Source: Leptolyngbya boryana PCC 6306 (GTDB taxonomy: Bacteria > Cyanobacteriota > Cyanobacteriia > Leptolyngbyales > Leptolyngbyaceae). Taken from it: a stretch of 64,000 bases of DNA. Location of the stretch: NCBI RefSeq assembly GCF_000353285.1, contig NZ_KB731324.1, forward strand, positions 2,436,577 through 2,500,576, in the 5' to 3' direction. Made by a program: the position numbers and the translations under genes. Under the pieces are notes generated by a model that searched no databases, was not told where the DNA came from, and saw nothing but the letters and a program-made list of their open reading frames with translations. Below are positions 26,989 through 35,323 of the stretch, in pieces (the first letter of the stretch is position 1; each line of letters begins with the position of its first letter).

Positions 26989-28602
26989 ATGAAGAAGCAA
27001 GTTTTCCGGCAACGCTGGCGCTGGTACTTTCCAAGATTCGTCACAGTTTGTTGTGCAATCTTGCTTTTGATTCGCCCGATCGCATTTGCAATTTCTGCCA
27101 GTGCGACGACTCCAAGCCCGACTCCGACAGTTGAGAAGCCTACAGAGTCTAAACCTGCCGAGCCAAAGCCTGCTGAGAAGCCCGAAGAGTCTAAACCTGC
27201 TGAGCCGACCAAAACCCCGGAACAGCTAGAGCGAGAGAAGACATTGATCGAAGCCGATCGACTGTACCGATCCGGTGACAAAGCTCAAGCAGTCAAGCTT
27301 TATCAAGCAGTCAAGCCTCCTTTTCAGGGTGTAGTCGAAGCGAATCCTCAAGAAGTGATCACTGATCCTGCTCAGTTATCGACTGCGGGACAAGTGTACT
27401 GGCGCGAATCTGAAGCGGGACTGGCTCAGAATTTAGAAAGTCGAATTTTTGTCCCCTTGGAACTTTTAGTCAAAGAAATTCCGCAATTCGTTCCGGGACA
27501 GCTGCGATATGCGGAGGCGCTAGAGAAGTTTGGCAAAACCGAACAAGCGTTGGCGGTACTCGAAAAAGCGGCAACTCGCTATCCCAATCAGCCAGAGTTG
27601 ATCAAAGCAAAAGTCGCAGCATTGGCAAAAAATGAGAAATGGATTGATGCGTCGATCGCGGCTCGACAATTTGCCTTACTCAACCCCAATCATTCCGAAG
27701 CCTCAGCACTGACAGCACTAGCAGATGACTATCAGAAACGCTATCAAAAGCAACTTCGTAGCAGACTTCGAGGCAATCTCGTTGGTGGAATTCTCACCGG
27801 GGCATTAGGGTACGCCCTCACTGGAAGCTTATTTGGTCCACTGACTTCGGTTCAGAATACTGCGCTACTGTTGCGAGGCGAATCTGCGGTTGGCGATCGC
27901 GTTGTTCGGCAAGCAAAACGTCAGCTTGATTTGGTTGAAGATAAAGAAGTCAATGACTATATAGCAGGCATCGGACAGAAGCTTGCGGATGCTGCTGGCA
28001 GGAAAGAATTTAAGTACGAATTTTATGTGGTCTTAGATGACAAGCTCAATGCATTTGCGCTGCCGGGTGGGAAGGTGTTTGTGAATGCAGGCGCGATTGA
28101 GAAAGCAAATTCCGAAGCTGAACTCGCTGGACTATTGGGACACGAACTCTCCCACGCGATTCTGTCTCATAGTTTTCAACTGATTACAGAAGGCTCCCTC
28201 ACTGCCAATATTACGCAGTTCATTCCTTACGTGGGTGGCTTGATTACAGACCTGACAACACTGAGCTACAGCCGCGATATGGAACGTCAAGCGGATGTGC
28301 TAGGAACTCGGCTTTTAGCTTCAACGGACTATGCAGCAGATGGTTTGTACAATCTGATGGTGACGCTGCGTAAACAAGAAGAAGAGAAGAAGCGAGATCT
28401 TCCGCCTGCTTGGTTAGCTTCGCATCCTTTACCTAACGATCGAGTGAACTATCTGCAAGAGCTAATCACTCAGACGGGTTACAATCGCTATGCTTTTGAG
28501 GGAGTGGAGCAGCATTCAGCCATTCAGTCGAAAGTGAAGCAACTCCTGAAAGAACATAAAGAGCGGGAAGAGAAGAAGGGGAATCGACGCGATCGCAATT
28601 AA
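26989..28602 (+). CDS. M48-family metalloprotease with TPR region
   Basis: About 537 residues from the ATG at 26989 (MKKQVFRQRW); an upstream ATG lacks a ribosome-binding site. Residues about 15-38 are a membrane anchor or signal (VTVCCAILLLIRPIAFAIS), then a Pro/Glu/Lys linker with SKPAEP repeats (45-90), and a TPR-like helical region (95-255). The M48 catalytic domain has LLGHELSHAILSH (HEXXH zinc site) and the third ligand Glu in MERQADVLGTRL, with GGKVFVNAGAIE before it. Homologues such as BepA and YfgC act in envelope protein quality control, and TPRs there recruit barrel-assembly clients. A strong terminator follows. Confidence 0.92.
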   Translation: MKKQVFRQRWRWYFPRFVTVCCAILLLIRPIAFAISASATTPSPTPTVEKPTESKPAEPKPAEKPEESKPAEPTKTPEQLEREKTLIEADRLYRSGDKAQAVKLYQAVKPPFQGVVEANPQEVITDPAQLSTAGQVYWRESEAGLAQNLESRIFVPLELLVKEIPQFVPGQLRYAEALEKFGKTEQALAVLEKAATRYPNQPELIKAKVAALAKNEKWIDASIAARQFALLNPNHSEASALTALADDYQKRYQKQLRSRLRGNLVGGILTGALGYALTGSLFGPLTSVQNTALLLRGESAVGDRVVRQAKRQLDLVEDKEVNDYIAGIGQKLADAAGRKEFKYEFYVVLDDKLNAFALPGGKVFVNAGAIEKANSEAELAGLLGHELSHAILSHSFQLITEGSLTANITQFIPYVGGLITDLTTLSYSRDMERQADVLGTRLLASTDYAADGLYNLMVTLRKQEEEKKRDLPPAWLASHPLPNDRVNYLQELITQTGYNRYAFEGVEQHSAIQSKVKQLLKEHKEREEKKGNRRDRN

Positions 28603-28621
28603 CGCAGCTTATTAAATATTA

Positions 28622-28658
28622 AATAAAGGGGCGATCAGGTTTGAGATCGCCCCTTTAT
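28622..28658. terminator. Rho-independent terminator after the M48 gene
   Basis: The 14-bp stem AATAAAGGGGCGATC / GATCGCCCCTTTATT has an 8-nt loop and T-rich flanks. It ends the M48 peptidase gene and can also serve the minus-strand transcript from bicA. Confidence 0.9.
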
Positions 28659-28664
28659 TCATTT

Positions 28665-28835
28665 TCAAACCCTACTTCGCCAAATACTAAGCTCTACGTT
28701 GCCACCGAGCTTATTGGTAAGATGCATCACAAGCAAAGTGAGCAGGACACCCGATAGCACGATCGTCCCATTCTCAGCTTCTACGGTGGCAAGTAAAGGG
28801 GCTAGGACAGTGATTTTTCCTATCAAAGGTTGGAC
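28665..28835 (-). pseudogene. Hydrophobic ORF fragment downstream of bicA, possible remnant
   Basis: A 56-codon minus frame without a good start follows the bicA stop by 13 bp. It reads LIGKITVLAPLLATVEAENG, SGVLLTLLVMHLTNKLGG and NVELSIWRSRV. It looks like one membrane helix with flanking polar loops, and may be the C-terminal remnant of a membrane transporter or a tiny membrane protein beginning at TTG. bicA is sometimes followed by a sodium/proton antiporter gene in other cyanobacteria, so an antiporter remnant is one guess; I could not confirm it. Confidence 0.3.
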
Positions 28836-28848
28836 TCAAAACCATCAA

Positions 28849-30507
28849 TTAAGCAGTCTCTTTGAGGTAGACATGGCTCACAGCTTGCTCTAAGGCTGCG
28901 GTACGATCGCTGAAAAAATGGTCAGCATGAATGACATCGAACAGCCCCAACTTTTGCAAGCGACGCTGAACTTTCTCACTTGCCCCAACCAGGTAAATCG
29001 CTAAGCCTTTATCACTCGCATCCCGAATGACATTCTCGATCGCTAACGAAGCCGTTACGCCCATTGTTGGAACATCAGTCAGATCCACAACTAAGGCATC
29101 TGCCTCTTTCATAGCATTGTGTTCCCGCGCGATCGCTTTCGACAAGCCAAAAATCATGGGACCACTAAGGCTGAACAATAGAACACGTCCTTGTCCTTTA
29201 TCGAGCAGTTGTTTTTGCTCCGCTGAGAGACGCGCATCATCATCCATATCTGAAATCAGTTTGACTTCTGACGATTGCATTTCACTCAGTCGCTCAATCG
29301 TCAGAATGTTAGCAATGAAGACCCCTACGCCGACTGCCACGATCAGATCCACAAATACCGTTAACAGCAGTACCCCGTACATAATCAGGGAACCTTTGAG
29401 CGAGACTTTATGCGATCGCTTCAAGAAGCTCCAGTCGAGAATATCAATCCCTACTTTCAGAGCAATCCCCGCGAGAACTGCCATCGGAATCGGTTCCGTG
29501 AGCCTTGCAGCACCCAGGACTACTACCAGAAGTACGATCGCACGCGTCAATCCAGAAACAGCAGTCCTCGCACCAGTTTGGATGTTGACCACGGTTCCCA
29601 TCGTAGCTCCAGCACCCGGCAACCCTCCACACAATCCAGAGACAATGTTGCCAATTCCTTGACCGATCAGTTCTTTATCTGATTTATGTTCTGTGCGAGT
29701 CAGACTATCTGCAACAACCGCTGTCAAGAGTGTATCAATACAGCCCAGCATCCCAAGCATTACCCCATCCACAAACATGGTGGTCAGTTGACTTGCAGTA
29801 AAGGTAGGGAGTTGCAGCGGCGGCAATCCAACTGGAATCGAACCAATCCGACGAATATCAGCGCCTTGGAACACGGTTAACGAAATGATTGTTCCAATGA
29901 TTAACGCAACCAACTGAGGCGGAACGAGTCGCTTCAGCTTTTTCGGCATTAAGAAGATGATTGCCAAAGTGACTGCACCGAGAATTGCTTCTGGTGTTTT
30001 GACATTGGCAATCAAACCTGGAATTGCCATCACTGTTCCAAGCACGCCACCTTTCGGAGCTGCCTGCCCTAGGAAGGGTGCAATCTGTAGAATGATCAGA
30101 ATTACGCCAATTCCAGACATGAAGCCGGAAATGACGCTATATGGCATCAGCGTGACGTATTTTCCAAGTTTGAAAATACCGAACACGATTTGAAACAATC
30201 CAGCCAGCATGACGACCGTAAATGCCATCGCTAAGCCGTTTTCTGGATTGCTTGCGGTCAATCCAGCGACGATCGCGGTCATGACAACGGTCATCGGACC
30301 AGTTGGCTCAGAAATCAGTGTTGGAGTGCCACCAAACAGTGCAGCGAAGAATCCAACGCAGATTGCGCCATACAGTCCACCAATGGGACCGACTCCAGAG
30401 GCGACCCCGAAAGCGAGTGCTAGGGGCAATGAAACGATAGCTGCGGTGACGCCTCCGAAGATATCTCCTCGGAGATTATTAAATCGAATTAGATTGGTAA
30501 TTGTCAT
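28849..30507 (-). CDS. bicA: SulP-family sodium-dependent bicarbonate transporter BicA
   Basis: The 552-residue transporter starts at ATG 30507 (MTITNLIRFNNLRGDIFGG), matching the family start; the frame opens 57 bp upstream. The SulP membrane domain (about 1-410) shows GDIFGGVTAAIVSLPLALAFG, LISEPTGPMTVVMTA, PYSVISGFMSGIGVILI, SLTRTEHKSDKELIGQG and GAGATMGTVVNIQ. The C-terminal STAS domain follows (about 440-550; FSLSGPMIFGLSKAIAREHN, DLTDVPTMGVTASLA). These segments match BicA of Synechococcus closely as I recall it. BicA provides low-affinity, high-flux bicarbonate uptake at the plasma membrane for the carbon-concentrating mechanism. Confidence 0.93.
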   Translation of the reverse strand: MTITNLIRFNNLRGDIFGGVTAAIVSLPLALAFGVASGVGPIGGLYGAICVGFFAALFGGTPTLISEPTGPMTVVMTAIVAGLTASNPENGLAMAFTVVMLAGLFQIVFGIFKLGKYVTLMPYSVISGFMSGIGVILIILQIAPFLGQAAPKGGVLGTVMAIPGLIANVKTPEAILGAVTLAIIFLMPKKLKRLVPPQLVALIIGTIISLTVFQGADIRRIGSIPVGLPPLQLPTFTASQLTTMFVDGVMLGMLGCIDTLLTAVVADSLTRTEHKSDKELIGQGIGNIVSGLCGGLPGAGATMGTVVNIQTGARTAVSGLTRAIVLLVVVLGAARLTEPIPMAVLAGIALKVGIDILDWSFLKRSHKVSLKGSLIMYGVLLLTVFVDLIVAVGVGVFIANILTIERLSEMQSSEVKLISDMDDDARLSAEQKQLLDKGQGRVLLFSLSGPMIFGLSKAIAREHNAMKEADALVVDLTDVPTMGVTASLAIENVIRDASDKGLAIYLVGASEKVQRRLQKLGLFDVIHADHFFSDRTAALEQAVSHVYLKETA

Positions 30508-30974
30508 AACCCAAGTGAATGAACGGTAAGTGAATCTCAATTTGAGACAATGCAACCCTGTCACCCTCTATCTGTACAAACAAAAGGTGTAGAAAATAGC
30601 TAGAAAACTCGCTATGTAGATAGAGTAAAACTAGGCTCTCCGACGAGTTCCTCTATAGAGTTCAAATTTTGGTAATAATTGAATTATTCCGATGATTTCA
30701 CTGTACGGCACTCTAGGTGACGTTGCTCAAGTGAATCCGTCAGAAACAGGACTTTTTTCCATAGAAGCTTTCTATCTTTTCCATAAGGGTTGACCGAAAA
30801 AGCATAGAGTGCGGGATGTAATGCAGCGAAATCACCTCGATCGTACTCTATCAAGCTCAGTTGAATTGATGGATGGATATTGCGTTTCTTGGTTTGGAGA
30901 GCAGGTTTGTCCCCGCTCTCCAGTTTCAGGGTAATGTCAGCGTGATGATCGATTTCACGGTGTCATGGGTGACA
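30508..30974. promoter_or_regulatory. bicA upstream region with palindromes
   Basis: The 467-bp gap upstream of bicA has no convincing gene. A near-perfect palindrome TCTCAATTTGAGA lies at about 30533-30546, and CTCTATCT (30566-30573) is repeated inverted as AGATAGAG (30618-30625). Both are placed where a regulator of low-CO2 genes could bind, but no specific LysR box can be asserted. Confidence 0.3.
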
Positions 30975-31367
30975 TTAGTTATTGACTGCATTCGCGACCT
31001 TTTTCATCGCAGCGTTTCTTATGCGACTTTCTGCGCTCTTACGAACACGATCACTCTTCCGGGTTCCGCCTGCCATTTCGTATTCGCGGCTGTCGTTGCC
31101 ATAGCGGGCAGAAACGCCATTCAGCATTTCATCGCTGAGATCTCCGAGTTCTCTTTCAGACTCGTCAATTTCATTTTTTGCGGCATCTAGTAGTTCGATG
31201 AGGTTGTTGTAGTGGTTGAGTTTGGCTTGTAGTTTCTCGATTTTGGTGGTGAAGGTGGTCATGTTGCGATCGCGTCCGAAGTCCATTGCGGGGTCGATCG
31301 CTTTGAGTTTCATGGCTCTGAGCTGTGCTTTTTCGAGAATGCGTGAGGTTCTTTGTGAGCGTGCCAT
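30975..31367 (-). CDS. Uncharacterised cyanobacterial helical protein
   Basis: A 130-residue protein from ATG 31367 (MARSQRTSRILEKAQLRAM); the ATG at 31406 lacks context. The first 30 residues are basic helices, the middle (45-85) is a coiled coil (KIEKLQAKLNHYNNLIELLDA) and the latter part has a conserved-looking segment LGDLSDEMLNGVSARYGNDSREYEMAGGTRKSDR, of which MLNGVSARYG and YEMAGG are the core. Proteins of this general form recur in cyanobacterial genomes in several copies, without a known function. It is divergent from the effector/NLR pair. A DNA-structuring or filament role is only speculation. Confidence 0.65.
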   Translation of the reverse strand: MARSQRTSRILEKAQLRAMKLKAIDPAMDFGRDRNMTTFTTKIEKLQAKLNHYNNLIELLDAAKNEIDESERELGDLSDEMLNGVSARYGNDSREYEMAGGTRKSDRVRKSAESRIRNAAMKKVANAVNN

Positions 31368-31819
31368 TGGTAGATACTCCCTGAGTGCTAGTGTGTTCTC
31401 ATTCACAGTTTGGCTTGAGCGATCGCGCTGTGAGATGGGTGATTCGCACAGAGAAGTGTGTTGCTTTCAAGAAGAATTTTTTGGGGCACTTAAGGATTTT
31501 TGAAGCGTTTGTAAGCAAAGCTGACAAGATTACGGAGTTGGTTGCACGATTCGTTGTGAAGGTCACGAAATTCGTGGGTAAGGTTGAAAGATTACTGACG
31601 AATGACGCGATTGTCGTTGTGACTGTCACACGATTTGTGGGGAATAAAGCGATCGACACAAAGACGGATGGAATTGTCATTGTGAATGAGTTGAGCGAGG
31701 TTGAGACAGATTGAGAGGGTGCGATTGAGCTTGTAAAAGATTCTGTAATTTTGCGGGAAGTGGCACAATCGAACGGAAGAATTAGCTACAACAAGAATGT
31801 ATTCTTCCGTAGGTGGCTT
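31368..31819. other. Intergenic region with imperfect direct repeats
   Basis: No convincing gene. Between about 31545 and 31670 two imperfect copies (about 65 bp apart) share CGTTGTGA..GTCAC and CGA..T.CGTGGG-like blocks. Frames on both strands stay open across it because of base bias, not because of coding. It must hold the promoters for the gene at 30975 and the effector/NLR pair. Confidence 0.4.
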
Positions 31820-32203
31820 ATGTTGGAGATGACTGGGGCAGCGATCGCGAAAATTGCTTTTGATGAGTTTGTAAAGTCGAGTGCGGGAGAAGTCGCAAAA
31901 AAAGCGGTCGGCGGTGCGATCGAACAATTGCGATCGACAATTAAGAACCGATTTAAGGGGAATCAGAAGGCGGAAACGGCGATCGAGAAGATTGAAAAAG
32001 AGCAGTCACCCGAAGCGCTGAATAAGTTATCGGTGTATTTGGATGATGAAATGGAAGACAAGGTATTTGCTCAAACCTTGCAGCAGCTTGCCGAACAGAT
32101 TACAAATGTGCAAAATACCGCAGAGCGGCAATATAACAACTACGGGCGTGATCAGTTCAACATTGAAACGATTAATGGTGATCCAAAATTGGGTGGGTCT
32201 TAG
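31820..32203 (+). CDS. Small helical effector-like protein with C-terminal amyloid-like motif
   Basis: 127 residues from ATG 31820 (AGGTGG just upstream); the frame opens at 31751. Residues 1-40 are Gly/Ala-rich amphipathic helices (TGAAIAKIAFDEFVK, AGEVAKKAVGGAIEQ), residues 40-60 are basic (IKNRFKGNQKAETAIEK), residues 62-100 are acidic helices (YLDDEMEDKVFAQTLQQL). The tail at 103-121 is RQYNNYGRDQFNIETINGD. The neighbouring NLR gene begins with RQYESHGRDQFNIETLKGD (13 of 19 identical, close at DNA level too). This shape, helical membrane-active N-domain plus shared short motif, is what bacterial amyloid-signalling effectors of the Bell type look like. No enzymatic motif was seen. It stops 2 bp before the NLR start. 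Confidence 0.75.
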   Translation: MLEMTGAAIAKIAFDEFVKSSAGEVAKKAVGGAIEQLRSTIKNRFKGNQKAETAIEKIEKEQSPEALNKLSVYLDDEMEDKVFAQTLQQLAEQITNVQNTAERQYNNYGRDQFNIETINGDPKLGGS

Positions 32204-32205
32204 CG

Positions 32206-34614
32206 ATGTCGCGTCAATATGAGAGTCACGGGCGCGATCAGTTCAACATTGAGACTCTGAAAGGAGATCTCCAAGTTGACAATCGTACTAACGCTCAGCA
32301 GAACATTGAGGTTTTGCTGAAAGGTACGATCGCGCCAAAGCATTCTTCTGAGAAGTGGGTAAAGCGTCAACAGGTTGAAGCCGAACTGATGCGACGGTCA
32401 GAAGCTCAGGTTTTATTAGAAATGCTTGGACAAGGCGGATTTGGTAAAACTGACTTAGCAGCGTGGCTATATGCTCAGAAGAAAGCAGACTTTGAGCGAT
32501 CGCTGTGGGTGGATGCGGCGAAAGTGGAATCGTTTAATCAGTTTGCACGATGGGTTTTGCAAGAACTCAGGTATTTGATTGATCAGCGCTGGGATGATGA
32601 AGCATTGGTTCATGAGTTAGCGCGGCGATTGACAGAGCATCGCTGCTTGCTTGTGGTCGATCAGGCTGAGCAACTGACGGAAAGCGCGATCGCATCCTTT
32701 GATCAGTTTGTGCAGTATTGGCAAGAGCGGGGTGAGCGGAGTTTTTTATTAGTGGCGACTCGCCGTAAAGTCGTAACAGATGAGCGATCGCGGTTGGCGA
32801 TTTCTGGCTTAACGGATGCGGAAGGGGCGGAGTTTTTGGCGAAGCAGGGGATTTGCGCGATCGCAGAACGAGGATTTGAGCGATTGACGCAGTTGGCGAA
32901 TGGGCATCCGTTGTTGTTGGGGTTGGCGGCGAGTTGGTTGCGGCAAGAGGCGGAGGGGAGTCTAAGCGAAAGGGATTTGGACTTCTTTGAGCAGTTGTTT
33001 TGTCACTATCAGGGTGATTCGGAAGCGAAGGTCGAGGAGATCTTTACGGTCTTGTTTGCGGAGTTGCCGGAGCGGTTGAGATCGCTTTTACTCGGTGTGG
33101 TTGTGTATCGAGATGCGTTTGGGTTAGAGATGGCTCAGGCAATGCTAGAGGATGCGACGATCGAGGATTTGCAGACGTTGAGCGATCGGGCGTTTCTACG
33201 GCAGGAGTCGGAGCGATGGACGCTGCACCCGTTGATGCGGGGGGTGGTTGAGCAGGAATTGAAGAAGAGCGATCGATATCGGAAATCGCATGAGAGAGCG
33301 ATCGCGTATTTTGCTGCAAACATTCAGCTTTGGACAGGCTTACTGTCTGACTGTGCTGCACAACTCGAAATCTTTCATCATCACTGTGAATTGGGAGAGT
33401 ACGCCCTTGCAGATCAAATTATGGATACCTGCTTCAATGGCTTAGACCGACACGGCTACTATCTTGCTTTGCTGTCTATCTATGGGCGGCTGACTCAAGA
33501 GTGGACGGCTGCGGAGCCTGACAACGTAGAGGAGCAACGAAACTTAGGCTGGGCATGGATACAGTTGGGAGACTTGTATCAGTCTGTGGGACAATATCAA
33601 GCTGCTATCGTCGCTCACAGTCAAGCCCAAATTCAATTTGCTCAGATTAATTTTGCTCAGGGCAAAGCGGCTTCTCTCGGCAGTTTGGGATTTGCTTACG
33701 TTCTGTTAGGACAGTACGCCTGTGCGATCGACTGTCATCAACAGTCCTTAGAGATTGAGCGCGAGATTGGTGACCGTAGGGGTGAAGCTTCTTCCCTCCG
33801 TATGTTAGGACTTTTTTACAATGCTCTAGGACAGTACGCTTGTGCGATCGACTGTCATCAACAGTCCTTAGAGATTGAGCGCGAGATTGGTGATCGTAGG
33901 GGTGAAGCTTTTTCCCTCAGTAATCTGGGCAATGCTTACGGTTCATTAGGACAATATGAATGCGCGATTGATTATTATCAACAGTCCTTAGAAATGGCGC
34001 GTGAAATTGGTGATCGTGGGGGTGAAGCCAATTCTCTCATTGGTTTGGGATTTGTCTACAATGCTCTAGGACAGTACGCCTGTGCGATCGACTGTCATCA
34101 ACAGTCCTTAGAGATTGAACGCGAGATTGGTGATCGTAGGGGTGAAGCTTCTTCCCTCAGTAATTTGGGCAATGCTTACGATTCATTAGGACAGTATGAC
34201 CGTGCGATCAACTGTCATCAACAGTCTTTAGAAATGGTGCGCGAAATTGGTGATCGTGGGGGTGAAGCTTCTTCCCTCAGTAATCTGGGCAATGCTTACG
34301 GTTCATTAGGACAGTATGAATGCGCGATTGATTATTATCAACAGTCCTTAGAGATTGAGCGCGAGATTGGTGATCGTAGGGGTGAAGCGTATTCTTATTT
34401 TAGCTTGGGACATGCTCTAGCAAAGCTCAGCCGGAAGAAAGAATCGATCGAAGCATACCAAAACGCTCGCCGTTTATATCAAGAAATGGGACTTGCTCAA
34501 GACGTTGAGGACTGCGATAAAGCACTCCGACCGCCTCGCCGCAAAATCAATTGGATTCTCTGGTTCTGCGTTGGAATCGCGATCGTCCTTCTCATCGCAT
34601 GGCTCCGCAAATAA
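32206..34614 (+). CDS. NLR-like STAND ATPase with TPRs, N-terminal amyloid-like motif and C-terminal membrane helix
   Basis: The 802-residue protein begins 2 bp after the small effector gene. Residues 3-21 repeat the effector's motif. Residues about 45-330 form an NB-ARC-like ATPase: Walker A GQGGFGKT (75-82; the next residue is Asp instead of the usual Thr), Walker B CLLVVDQ (147-153), a sensor-like LLVATRR and the GHPLLL (GxP) motif, then a winged-helix region ending about 360. Six 40-residue TPRs occupy 502-741 (LGQYACAIDCHQQSLEIERE). A hydrophobic helix (WILWFCVGIAIVLLIAW) ends the protein at about 780-800. STAND NTPases of this form are pathogen or stress sensors that oligomerise on activation. 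A C-terminal membrane anchor is unusual. With the preceding gene it forms an obvious two-gene module. Confidence 0.8.
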   Translation: MSRQYESHGRDQFNIETLKGDLQVDNRTNAQQNIEVLLKGTIAPKHSSEKWVKRQQVEAELMRRSEAQVLLEMLGQGGFGKTDLAAWLYAQKKADFERSLWVDAAKVESFNQFARWVLQELRYLIDQRWDDEALVHELARRLTEHRCLLVVDQAEQLTESAIASFDQFVQYWQERGERSFLLVATRRKVVTDERSRLAISGLTDAEGAEFLAKQGICAIAERGFERLTQLANGHPLLLGLAASWLRQEAEGSLSERDLDFFEQLFCHYQGDSEAKVEEIFTVLFAELPERLRSLLLGVVVYRDAFGLEMAQAMLEDATIEDLQTLSDRAFLRQESERWTLHPLMRGVVEQELKKSDRYRKSHERAIAYFAANIQLWTGLLSDCAAQLEIFHHHCELGEYALADQIMDTCFNGLDRHGYYLALLSIYGRLTQEWTAAEPDNVEEQRNLGWAWIQLGDLYQSVGQYQAAIVAHSQAQIQFAQINFAQGKAASLGSLGFAYVLLGQYACAIDCHQQSLEIEREIGDRRGEASSLRMLGLFYNALGQYACAIDCHQQSLEIEREIGDRRGEAFSLSNLGNAYGSLGQYECAIDYYQQSLEMAREIGDRGGEANSLIGLGFVYNALGQYACAIDCHQQSLEIEREIGDRRGEASSLSNLGNAYDSLGQYDRAINCHQQSLEMVREIGDRGGEASSLSNLGNAYGSLGQYECAIDYYQQSLEIEREIGDRRGEAYSYFSLGHALAKLSRKKESIEAYQNARRLYQEMGLAQDVEDCDKALRPPRRKINWILWFCVGIAIVLLIAWLRK
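33709..34428 (+). repeat. Six tandem 120-bp repeats encoding TPRs
   Basis: The period is exactly 120 bp (units at 33709, 33829, 33949, 34069, 34189, 34309). Long blocks such as ACTGTCATCAACAGTC and GAGCGCGAGATTGGTGA recur unchanged, showing recent duplication or gene conversion. The copies fall into two main types (CHQQ and YYQQ variants). Confidence 0.9.
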
Positions 34615-34680
34615 GCAATGTGGAATCAGCGATCGCAGTAAACTATCGAAGGCAATTCATCGATCGTAAAGGCATCCACT

Positions 34681-35034
34681 ATGACCGACAAACCGATTCA
34701 CTGGATCGGTGCATCACGTGAAGAAATCCAATCCTTTCCTGACGAAGCGCGAAAAGAAGCCGGATTTGCACTTCGGGCTATTCAGCAAGGCGAAGAACCC
34801 CCTGATTTCAAACCGATTTCAACTGTCGGCAAAAGCGTTCAAGAAATCCGAATTCGTACAGAAGATGCCTATCGAGTTTTTTATGTTGCTAAATTTAAGG
34901 AAGCAGTCTACGTCCTCCATGCCTTCCAAAAGAAGACCCAAAAGACCTCCCAAAGAAACATTAAACTGGGACAACAGCGCTACCAACAAATGCTGCAACA
35001 TCGCCAAACCTCAGAGGAACTCAATCATGACTGA
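34681..35034 (+). CDS. HigB/RelE-like toxin (Gp49-like)
   Basis: The 117-residue protein resembles the phage Gp49-like/HigB toxins of the RelE superfamily: IHWIGASREEIQSFPDEARKEAG at the start (helical lid; core REEIQSFPDEA), DFKPISTVGKSVQEIRIR, then AYRVFYVAKFKEAVYVLHAFQKKTQK. These ribonuclease toxins cut mRNA on ribosomes. The stop codon overlaps the start of the partner gene by 8 bp (ATGACTGA), as in a toxin-first TA operon. Charged residues of the RelE-like core (K, R, H) are present. Upstream lies only 62 bp after the NLR gene. Confidence 0.85.
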   Translation: MTDKPIHWIGASREEIQSFPDEARKEAGFALRAIQQGEEPPDFKPISTVGKSVQEIRIRTEDAYRVFYVAKFKEAVYVLHAFQKKTQKTSQRNIKLGQQRYQQMLQHRQTSEELNHD

Positions 35035-35323
35035 CAATCTCACGACGATCGGAGAGCCAAATGTTTTTGTAGATTTAGGGTTTCCTCCCCAAGAAGCTGA
35101 AGAACTCCGCATTCGTGCCGATCTCATGCTCAACCTCAAAACCTTGATTCAAGACCGCAATTGGACGATCGATCAAGCTTCACAAATCCTTGGAGAATCC
35201 CCAGACACTATTCAAGCCCTTCTGCAAGGTAAGATCGGTCAATTTCGGATCGACCAACTCATCCTCATGCTGACTCGCGCAGGTATGACGATTCGTATCG
35301 AAGTTCTTCCCAACGTCGCCTAG
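35027..35323 (+). CDS. HigA-like XRE-type antitoxin
   Basis: The 98-residue protein starts at ATG 35027 inside the end of the toxin gene. The middle part RIRADLMLNLKTLIQDRNWTI followed by DQASQILGESPDTIQALLQGKIGQFRID is a helix-turn-helix of the XRE/HigA type (about 45-75 in the last domain) and ends with LILMLTRAGMTIRIEVLPNVA. It should neutralise the toxin at 34681 and repress the operon. A longer frame in the same reading phase begins at 34709 but has no role as it overlaps the toxin. Confidence 0.8.
   Translation: MTDNLTTIGEPNVFVDLGFPPQEAEELRIRADLMLNLKTLIQDRNWTIDQASQILGESPDTIQALLQGKIGQFRIDQLILMLTRAGMTIRIEVLPNVA

Noticed and set aside
28699-28893. Plus-strand 64-residue ORF near the bicA 3' end
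   Set aside because: Overlaps bicA and the minus fragment, no ribosome-binding site, composition unlike protein.
30873-31190. 105-residue plus-strand ORF
   Set aside because: Antisense to the more convincing helical protein at 30975-31367.
31385-31714. 109-residue plus-strand ORF rich in Val/Thr
   Set aside because: Frame arises from imperfect repeats, both strands open, no start context; treated as spacer.
34709-35026. Upstream extension of the HigA-like frame
   Set aside because: Overlaps the toxin gene fully; the ATG at 35027 with 8-bp overlap is the normal TA layout.
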